30,569 bases of DNA from the NCBI GenBank assembly GCA_036897485.1, contig JAYMTF010000761.1, forward strand, positions 1 to 30,569, read 5' to 3'. The DNA is from Pelargonium nanum (taxonomy: Eukaryota > Streptophyta > Magnoliopsida > Geraniales > Geraniaceae). Below, piece after piece: positions 1 through 7,277 of the stretch. Every line of letters begins with the position of its first letter. Position 1 is the stretch's first letter. A model generated the notes under the pieces. That model saw only the letters and a list, made by a program, of their open reading frames with translations, did no database searches and was not told where the DNA came from. Made by a program: the position numbers and the translations under genes.

Positions 1-379
1 TGCTTGTCCCGTTGCTTATAAAAAAAAAAAAAAGGGTCTAATTTCAACAAAACTTTGGCTAATTTCAACAAAACTTTCTCAATTGCACTTTTGGTACAAA
101 ATTTGGCATTTTTAACAAAAATGAAAGTGTACGAGCTGCAATTACCTAAATGGTAAATTTTCCAACAAAATATACGATCTGACAGCCAAAAAAGGAAATG
201 TGTAAATCTAATTCCAATTATACAGGAAACGAATCTTCAACAAATTAAAATTAAGATTCAACAAAAATGTAAAATTTCTCCAGAAACTTAGGATTATGAA
301 TCAAATGAAGCTCAAATATGAAGCCAACCTAGTACTCAACTATCAATTCCATTAAGCGATGTCGAGAAAATTTACAGAC
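1..379 (-). other. Intron 1 of the left-edge gene (partial)
   Basis: AT-rich sequence read on the minus strand downstream of the donor at 379. It has poly-A/T runs, a direct repeat of about 20 bases near 40-80 (aatttcaacaaaacttt seen twice) and no coding frame. No second exon is recognisable before the window edge. Confidence 0.5.
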
Positions 380-456
380 CTGTCTGCTGAGTCCTGCACC
401 ACTTCGGCGGCGGAGAACAGAGGGTCCGATTCTAATTGGTTCAAACCGGGACCCAT
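380..456 (-). CDS. Syntaxin-6 N-terminal-domain-like protein, first exon (partial, gene leaves window at left)
   Basis: Seen: on the minus strand an ATG at 456 opens a 77-base frame starting MGPGLNQLESDPLFSAAEV and ending in VQDSAD plus two bases, at a good donor (CAG|GTCTGT) at 380/379. Known: plant proteins with the syntaxin-6 N-terminal helical domain start with a similar 'DPFFSAAEEVQESAD' block, followed by R and a helical segment. The split codon AG+N allows that R. Such proteins are thought to act in Golgi/endosome trafficking, either as SNAREs or as SNARE-like proteins that have kept only this domain. Inferred: positions 1-379 are the start of intron 1 and the rest of the gene lies beyond the left edge. 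Only 25 residues can be seen, so the family call is tentative and SNARE versus domain-only cannot be decided. Confidence 0.6.
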
Positions 457-1533
457 CTTTACCACGACGACTCCAAATTATAAATCCATTTAGATTGGCA
501 CAATCGCGATAAAAAAATACCTTCTTCGCTGATTTCTACAGAATTGAAGGGACTATCACAACAAAATTTCCTCAGAGATCTATTGTTTGGAAAGAAAATG
601 GATGATTTTATTAGGGTTTAGGGTTACAGAGAAAATTCTAAAAATTCAGGAAAGTTGGTGCCAGATTGTTGGAGATCAGGTGGAGGACTTTTCGGTCTTT
701 TCAGTGCTGCAACGGTAATACCGTTGGAGGTTGAAGGAGGATAGGACCGTCGTACGCACCGGTGGAGGGTATTTATCGTCTGCGGAAGCGACCACGGAAA
801 ACCCTCCTGTTACCGTTGGCCACATTTGTGATCTTTTCTTGCGGTGTGTCCCATAGGTGAGCTACAATATATTTATTTATATATGTTTCTAATTTTGGAT
901 TTTTTTTCTTAGGATTATTACTTAAAAATGTAATATGTATTTTAATAACTGTCTAACTGATATACAAACAAATATTTCAATATGTATATTTCAAATGTTC
1001 TAAGAACGTCAAATTATTATGTAGTTGATTAAAAATTTAATTGACAAATCGTTATAATTTTTTAACTAACATCTAAATTGCGATTGTACATACACATTCA
1101 TTATCTTATTTTACGTGTAATGTCATGAGAAAAAAATAAGAAGATGGAACCACCAACAATAAAAGAAATCAATAGTGGATCAAAATAACTTCTTTTTTTG
1201 CACCGCATGATTTCATAAATCAACAATACATAAATAATATAGTTGTCTACTCACAGCATGATTTCATAAATAAATAATGTAAACTTTGTAAAAAGAACAA
1301 AAAGGCAAAATTGAGATTCATTAGATTGAAAATGGTGTATTCAATAGTTTACTATTTAAGAGTTTTAATAACCAAATGAAATATTTTCATCCAGCAATTT
1401 TTTATTATCATTTGATAAAAAAAATCTGCAAGATATCCAACAAATTCTCCACACAAGATTTCAAACTAAAAGTGGTATTTGACTCTACTAACTCAGCAAA
1501 CATAATCAAAACCTTCAAAAAATGAGAACATAT
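457..1533. other. Intergenic: 5' side of the left-edge gene and 3' side of the F-box gene
   Basis: Roughly 457-870 is less AT-rich and probably holds the 5' UTR and promoter of the minus-strand left-edge gene. From 870 to 1533 the DNA is very AT-rich with no supported frame. A 15-base word (catgatttcataaat) occurs twice, near 1206 and 1257, a small local duplication. The 3' UTR of the F-box gene should start at 1533. Confidence 0.5.
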
Positions 1534-4123
1534 TCAGAAAATTGAAAGTTGACATCCTGGTGAGGTAATTGGATGCTGCAACAGCTCCTCTTTCATGGAA
1601 TTAAAATCATCCTCAGAATAAGAGTCATCATCAGAGCATCGAAGTGTCACCTTCTTCAATACTTTGGCCTTCTTCAAGACTTTCCTAACCAGGAACACAT
1701 CATCTCTCAGCCCTCTGTATCCTCTCATCTCGAATTCCTCAATGCTGCTCGACAACACATCAGGCAATTGCCAGTAACACTCTGAGATCTCCGCCCTTGC
1801 TCTAAAACTCAAATGCTCCTATAATTCAACATTCCAACAAACAAACAACATATCAAAACACTCTCTCACACACATTATATTTTTCCTTGCTCGGACCAAA
1901 ACAAGAAAAAGATCGGTTTATCTGACTCAAACACATGAAACAAGAGTACTAATAGATGTTTATACAAGACACTCCATAGAGCAATACTTTTCCTTGCTCG
2001 AACCAAAACATGGAAAAAATCGGTTTATCCAATTCAAACATGTGAAACACGAGTACCAATACAAATACCAATAAAATTAAGGTTAATTATGTCTCTAAAC
2101 TGTTAAGAAGTCATTGTTTTGGTCTATCCAATTTAAATAGAGTCAAATTAGTTTTATCACTTTGTTGGTTTTAAGGTGACGATGACAGTGGCATGACACT
2201 TAGTTGGTTCCAATAAATTTAGTAATGTTACGTCAAATACAATATATAAGTGTAGTAGAAAATATATACAAACCTTGTCCATGACAAAAACTCTCAAATT
2301 TGGGGAGTTCTTGACCAAGAACACCAGAGCTTTCCAGCCACTATGCTTAAGCGTCACTTCCAAATGTGTCAAATTATGATAACATGGAAAGTCGGAATCA
2401 TAACATCTTGAAAGAGCCTGTTCATATCAAAATGATTGATTTCAACGAATGCAAGACACAAATAAGATCGAAAATAGTAGAATCAATCACCTCTACGAGC
2501 ATGTTCAAACCAAAATTATCATTTCAACAAATGCAAGAATGAAAAAAACAAGATCGAAATGGTAGACTCAATCACCTCCACAAGATTGTTCATACCAAAA
2601 TGATTCGATTTCAACAAATGCAAGACATAAAACAAGATAATTAAAAAATAGTAGAATCAATCAATTCTATGAGCGTGTTCAAACCAAAATCATCATTTCA
2701 ACAAATGCAAGAAAAAAACAAGATCGAAATTGTAGATTCAATCACCTCCACGAGATTGTTGATACCAAAATGATTCGATTTCAACAAATGCAAGACAAAA
2801 ACAAGATAAAAAATAGTAGAACAATCACCTCCATGAGTTTGTTCGTACCAAAATGATCGATTTCAACAAATGCAAAACAAAAACAAGATAATAAAAAAAT
2901 AGTAGAATCAATCACGATATCCATGAGCATGTTCATACCAAAATGATCAATTTGAACACATGCAGAACAAAAATAAGATCGGAAATAGTAGAATCAATCA
3001 CCTCCACGAGCATGTTCATGCCAAAATGACTGATTTCAACAAATGCAAGACAAACAAGATCGAATATAGTAGAATCAAATCAATCACCTCTATTAGCATG
3101 TTCATACCAATATAACCAATTTCAACAAATGCAAGACAAAAAAAAATATCAAAAATAGTAGAATCAATAGCCTCCATGAGAATGTTCATACAAGAATGAC
3201 CGATTTCAACGAATGCTAGACAAAAACAAGATCGAGAATAGTAGAATCAATCACCTCCACGAGCATACCAAAATGACCGATTTCAACAAAACAAGATTGA
3301 AAATAGTAGAAACAATCACCTCCATGGCGTAACAATGTAATTGCAGATAGCTGACATTATAAATTCTCGCAAGAATCGCAACCAAAACCCTCGCATCCTC
3401 CTGAGGAAAGCATCGTCCAACATCAATGGAAGCTCTGGTCACAGAGCTCAGCGTAGACAAAACGCACAAAGTTTGAGTCATGTGATCTCTGATGTTCAGG
3501 AACTCAAGAGCAGGAGCATCAACCACAGTCTTTAGTTCTCTCACACCACGCTTGGCAAAATCAATCGTCAATCTCTTCAATTTGGGCGAAACCACTCGCA
3601 GAGTCCACAAATTATCTCCAGCAAATCTCCGAATCACCAATTCCTCCAATTCCGGACACGCCGATAAAATATCAACCATAGACTGAGACTGAACAGCCTC
3701 GTCGTCGTCCTTGTAGCGGATCGAATTGAGGTGAAGAATCTTGAGATTCGGCAGCGAAATCGAAGCGGCGGCGAGGGTTTTGAGATCGATTACGATGTTA
3801 GGGTTCAGTATGAGAGAGACGAGAGAGTCCGATTTGAAGAGGCTGAGAGGGAGTTCCAGGGGCTCTGAAATGGCGAAATTGAGATCGATGTGAGGGATTT
3901 GGCGATCGATTGCGTCGGAGATCCAAGTGTGGACGACGGAGACGGGGTGGTTTTGGCGACATTGGAGGCGGAATTGGAGGAAGGGGAGTGAAGAACAGAG
4001 GAGCTTCCAGTTGGAGGAGAGTGAGGCGGCTACGATTCGGTCTTTGGTGGAGAGGAGGGAGAGAATGTGGCGGCAAATGGGGTCTGGTAGATCGGTGATT
4101 CTGTCTTCTTGAGGTTCGGCCAT
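1534..4123 (-). CDS. F-box/LRR protein with C-terminal FBD domain
   Basis: Three exons on the minus strand: 4123-3320, 2417-2274 and 1818-1534, giving about 410 residues. All junctions are phase 0 (ATGGAG|GTGATT, AACAG|GCTCTT, GACAAG|GTTTGT, TATAG|GAGCAT). Residues about 7-50 are an F-box (DRITDLPDPICRHILSLLS). The middle has leucine-rich segments (LSACPELEELVIRRF; NLTHLEVTLK in exon 2). Exon 3 is an FBD domain (EEFEMRGYRG, then VRKVLKKAKVLKKVTL). Known: F-box proteins bind SKP1 and recruit substrates to SCF ubiquitin ligases; substrates of this large, fast-evolving group are mostly unknown. Start: the frame runs further upstream to 4204, but that codon is TTG; the ATG at 4123 directly precedes the F-box. 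Length and three-exon layout match the family. Odd: both introns hold tandem duplications, and intron 1 is almost entirely a minisatellite. The frame looks intact, so I call it a gene rather than a pseudogene. Confidence 0.88.
1881..2062. repeat. Two-copy tandem duplication in F-box intron 2
   Basis: About 75 bases starting ttttccttgctcggaccaaa at 1881 recur at about 1988 (ttttccttgctcgaaccaaa), a period of about 107 bases. Both copies contain atcggtttatc and gagtac. The repeat lies in intron 2 (1819-2273), between the LRR and FBD exons, and is unrelated to the intron 1 unit. Confidence 0.8.
2418..3319 (-). repeat. Minisatellite filling F-box intron 1 (about 11 units of roughly 82 bp)
   Basis: From acceptor to donor the intron is built from degenerate copies of one unit. 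On the plus strand each reads roughly: cacctccacgagcatg, ttcataccaaaatgat, tgatttcaacaaatgcaag, then an A-rich stretch with agatcgaaaatagtagaatcaat. Unit heads lie near 2417, 2500, 2575, 2666, 2747, 2829, 2918, 3002, 3088, 3172 and 3254; the last unit, nearest exon 1, is shortened. Units at 2500 and 2666 resemble each other, as do those at 2575 and 2747, giving a two-unit higher-order period of about 165-170 bases. On the coding strand many units carry TGGAG|GTGATTG, the same string as the real splice donor, and the real acceptor region (atatgaacag|gctc) matches the unit's atgaacatgctc. Confidence 0.9.
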
Positions 4124-5547
4124 TGTTCGGAGAAGAGATGGTTTTGGTTTTGGTTTTTGGTTTTGAAGTGTGATTAGAGGTATCTTGTTTGGCAAGCAAA
4201 ACAAGTTTGAAACGATTTAGGAAACATAATGTGATTGTTTGGTTGTTTAGGATCTGATGAGACCATGCTTATGATCACTTGTGTAGCTGATGTGGCATTG
4301 TTTGACTCTTTTTTAAGTGGCATTTTTAGTAACTTATTATTTTCGTTTTACTTTTTAACTAGCAGAGGTTCAGAAGCTCCACATGAAAAAACACATGTAT
4401 GACTTTACGTGAAAATATCGTATTTGTTGTAGAATTGACCATAGTATATCTTATCAATCCATTAGTTTAATTAGAAGCTTCGCATAAAAAAATACAAGTA
4501 TGATTTTACATGTAAAAACATTTTTTTTTAATCGAATTGGCTTACAATAGACGCATCGTCAACCCACGAGCCTTTTATATATTTCACTCGTCTCGAAAGA
4601 GGTTGATAGAAATAGCACGAAGACACACTCATACATATCATTATAAAATAATTATCTAAGCAAAATTTTGAATTACAAACAAGATATTATGATAACATTG
4701 AAGGTTTTTTCTAATAGATAACTCATATTCTTCAAATTGATTTCAAATTCATGATTTGGATTTTGGATATGAAATTTATTATTTGGAAAATGTTTTAAAA
4801 TGGTCCCTTAAATATCCATTTTTCTTTAATTTGATTCAAATTGTTGGAGCTAATAATCGGACAACATGTTCATATTGGTGATATGTTGTTGTCGCGATCA
4901 AGGAAGCAATGCCGATCAAAAGTGATCAAAGTTGTGGGGTAATTAGGGTTCAAAGAGTTTTTTAAATTAAATAAACAATACAATATATTGACATAATGTT
5001 CATGTGACATGCAAATAAGTTAAAAATATATTTTTAATTATTAGAATTTCAAGTTCCACCGTTTTATTGGTCAAATTTAAAATACAACAACATTATCGCC
5101 TAAATTCACTGTTTTCTTAAGTGTGCGCATGTCATAAATCAAATATCTTGTTGTTTTGCGTCTTGTCTAGATGTTAACACACTGCACACCGCTGCACGGT
5201 CATAACATGAACATAATTTTAAACCATAACAGGCTCAAATTTACTGGAATGCTCTGAAGTTGGTTACATGCAAAGAAAAATACTGAAGATGAGCATCACA
5301 AGTACACAATTTCACAATCATTTATGTAAATGCCAATGAACATGCATCTGTTTCAGAATGTTGAGAATAGGAAAACTATAGCTGTTATACTGAAAAATGA
5401 CCATAATAGTTTAGAGTACAACATAAAAGACGGTTCGGTGAACAAGATTCTCAATCTCTCACCATTATCCAAAGCATTCGAAGATAGGTTTCCACATACA
5501 AATTGTTGAGAAAAATGGTGAAATGACTCTTATTTATATACTGTTTC
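4124..5547. other. Intergenic between F-box gene (5' side) and GNA1 (3' side)
   Basis: Holds the F-box promoter/5' leader (adjacent to 4123) and the GNA1 3' UTR (left of 5548). The rest is AT-rich with no supported reading frame. One imperfect direct repeat is visible, listed separately. Confidence 0.5.
4371..4541. repeat. Imperfect direct repeat, two copies about 100 bp apart
   Basis: Copy 1 (about 4371-4440) begins cagaagctccacatgaaaaa and copy 2 (about 4471-4541) begins tagaagcttcgcataaaaaa. Both continue with a tatga(c/t)tttac(a/g)tg word and end near agaattg/cgaattgg. They are clearly related but decayed. It could be a local duplication or a transposon remnant; no terminal inverted repeats were found. 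Confidence 0.5.
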
Positions 5548-6021
5548 TCAAACAAAGTACATCACCATTTGAATTTCTTTTGGCTTGAAGCCACATTTCT
5601 CATAAAACACCCTGTTTTCAACACTGCAATCAAGAATCACCTTATAACATCCCATAGTTCGGGCATGATCTGAGAGAAAGTCAATTATTTTCTTCCCTAA
5701 ATGTTTCCCTCTAGCACTAGAATCAACCACAACATCTTCAATGTGCCCAACTTTACCGCAATTCCTGAGGAATTTTTTCTCGATGAACACACTACCCGTT
5801 GCAATAATCTTCCCGGAATGACCATCTTCAATTACGCAAATAACATGGTCATCACCAAGGGAGCTCAGTTCACGAAATCGCTCCTCAAATTCCTTATCGG
5901 ATACAGAATCACAAACGCTTAACTGGCGAAGCAGCTCTATGAAGCCCTTGTTTTTGTCCGAGATCTCTAACTTTCGGACTTGAAAAATTTCTTCTTTATT
6001 GGATGAATCACTGCTCTGCAT
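5548..6021 (-). CDS. GNA1: Glucosamine 6-phosphate N-acetyltransferase
   Basis: One uninterrupted coding exon of 157 residues. The enzyme transfers an acetyl group from acetyl-CoA to glucosamine 6-phosphate, making GlcNAc-6-phosphate on the route to UDP-GlcNAc, which is used for N-glycans, GPI anchors and O-GlcNAc. Seen: GNAT fold, with HIEDVVV at 93-99, the acetyl-CoA pyrophosphate loop ARGKHLG at 103-109, CYKVILDCSVEN at 125-136 and FYEKCGF at 139-145; it ends MVMYFV. Start: ATG at 6021. The frame extends to a TTG at 6030 but is closed by TAA just before it, so 6021 is the first usable start. A CAG acceptor at about 6036 and a donor (GAG|GTACTG) at 7002/7001 suggest a 966-base intron in the 5' UTR, with the leader exon ending at 7002. 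The leader has no upstream ATG as far as 7130. The gene is head-to-head with ISCA2. Length and motifs match the plant family closely. Confidence 0.93.
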   Translation of the reverse strand: MQSSDSSNKEEIFQVRKLEISDKNKGFIELLRQLSVCDSVSDKEFEERFRELSSLGDDHVICVIEDGHSGKIIATGSVFIEKKFLRNCGKVGHIEDVVVDSSARGKHLGKKIIDFLSDHARTMGCYKVILDCSVENRVFYEKCGFKPKEIQMVMYFV

Positions 6022-7277
6022 CTCTGTCAATTAGCCTGCTTATATGAGACAAGGACAAAACCGAGAACAAAATTTCAATTTGAATTGGACTTCATTTTCA
6101 ATTTGATGCGTAAATCGTAATAACTAAAAACATCATTCTATATAAATAAGGATGGAACATTCAATACTTCAACAGTGAAGTTTTCTCTACTGCTCAACCA
6201 CATTTCTAGAATTCTCCGAAACATACCAAAATAATATTTCCTAAAACCGAGTAATCTTTTCTTCTAACTCCAACTTTCCATCATTTCAAAAGTTTCTAAG
6301 ATCAAATGCATGGCAGAAGTAGCATCACCAAGCTATAATACCAAGAAACTCTTAACTAAGGCTCCATGGAAGATGAAGTCCAAACAACTGTTTATACATA
6401 AAAAAATTGAATCTTTACAATTGTGAAAACATCTGGTGACAAAAGCAAAGGGTTTCACACGATCCTTAACCAGACATTCTGCCATATTTGATCCGTTCAG
6501 TTAAAAAAGCAGAACAATCCCATTTGTAATTTAGCTACGTTCCATGAAATACCAACAAACATTTGGCCGTATTATAACATCAAATGTCCAATACAAACTC
6601 ACTCCACATGTGTTCTGCTTATCCTATAGATTCTTGCAACTTTCTTTTGAAAATTTCACTCATAATTTTCAACAGCTAGAAGCATTTGTCCAACTTATTA
6701 ATTTGCTAGCTTTACTTCACTTAATTCATAGAAAAATATGAAACTAAAGATCTCCTTTGGAACAATAGCGATTTACAGATCTCTCTCACACACACCAAAC
6801 AATGCATGCCCTTTATTAAATGATGGATTTGGAGAAAAAGTACACACATTTGATCCGCAAAACACAACAAATGTGAAAAATTAACAAAACCCACAACGAA
6901 ATTAACAATAAAGGATTTGGGAAGTTATTAGGTCACGAAACGAGAAAATTAACGCTAAAAAAGAGAGAAGAAAACGGATCGATCGGTAAATTGATCAGTA
7001 CCTCGATGACCAGACTCGTCGAACGGAATTTCCGGAGGACGCCGGCGCCGGAAAAAGGAGTGCTTCAGTCGGAAATGGGAGCCGATGGGTTCTTCAGTGT
7101 TACTGATACGAAAAGGAGCAACGGTTAATTGCTAGGTCGAGAATATGAGTGTCAATAATGAGAATATTCGTGGGTAGTTTCGACAAATCACACTAGGCTG
7201 TCGTGTTGGGCACGAGCTCCATTCGAAAATAAGACGACGACGCTGTAGAGAGAGAGAGAGAGAGAGAGAGAGAGGCC
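6022..7277. promoter_or_regulatory. GNA1 5' UTR intron and shared GNA1/ISCA2 divergent promoter
   Basis: Inferred GNA1 leader: a short exon piece at 6022-6035, an intron at 6036-7001, and a noncoding first exon from 7002 to somewhere near 7100-7150. The intron is AT-rich with no supported frame. About 130-270 bases remain between the GNA1 leader and the ISCA2 ATG at 7278, so the two genes appear to share a compact bidirectional promoter. No convincing TATA box was seen. Confidence 0.6.
7245..7274. repeat. (GA)n microsatellite in ISCA2 5' UTR/promoter
   Basis: About 14 GA dinucleotides end four bases before the ISCA2 start codon. GA/CT runs next to plant transcription starts are common and can bind GAGA-binding BBR/BPC factors. 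A run this close to the ATG is probably transcribed and likely to vary in length between individuals. Confidence 0.85.

Noticed and set aside
3251-3319. Read-through of F-box exon 1 into the repeat array
   Set aside because: The frame stays open for one unit, but ending at 3320 joins in phase to exon 2 and rebuilds the LRR; the repeat-coded residues match nothing.
2418-3319. CRISPR array as an explanation for the regular repeats
   Set aside because: Units are degenerate, contiguous and without unique spacers, and they sit in a plant intron; this is a minisatellite.
3798-4199. Arg/Ser/Pro-rich open frames on both strands over F-box exon 1
   Set aside because: These are shifted or antisense readings of the GC-richer F-box exon.
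4124-4204. 27-residue N-terminal extension of the F-box protein
   Set aside because: It begins at TTG and is a low-complexity KPKPKP-like stretch; the F-box follows the ATG at 4123.
6022-6030. Longer GNA1 starting MTE
   Set aside because: The codon is TTG, preceded immediately by an in-frame TAA; the ATG at 6021 is used instead.
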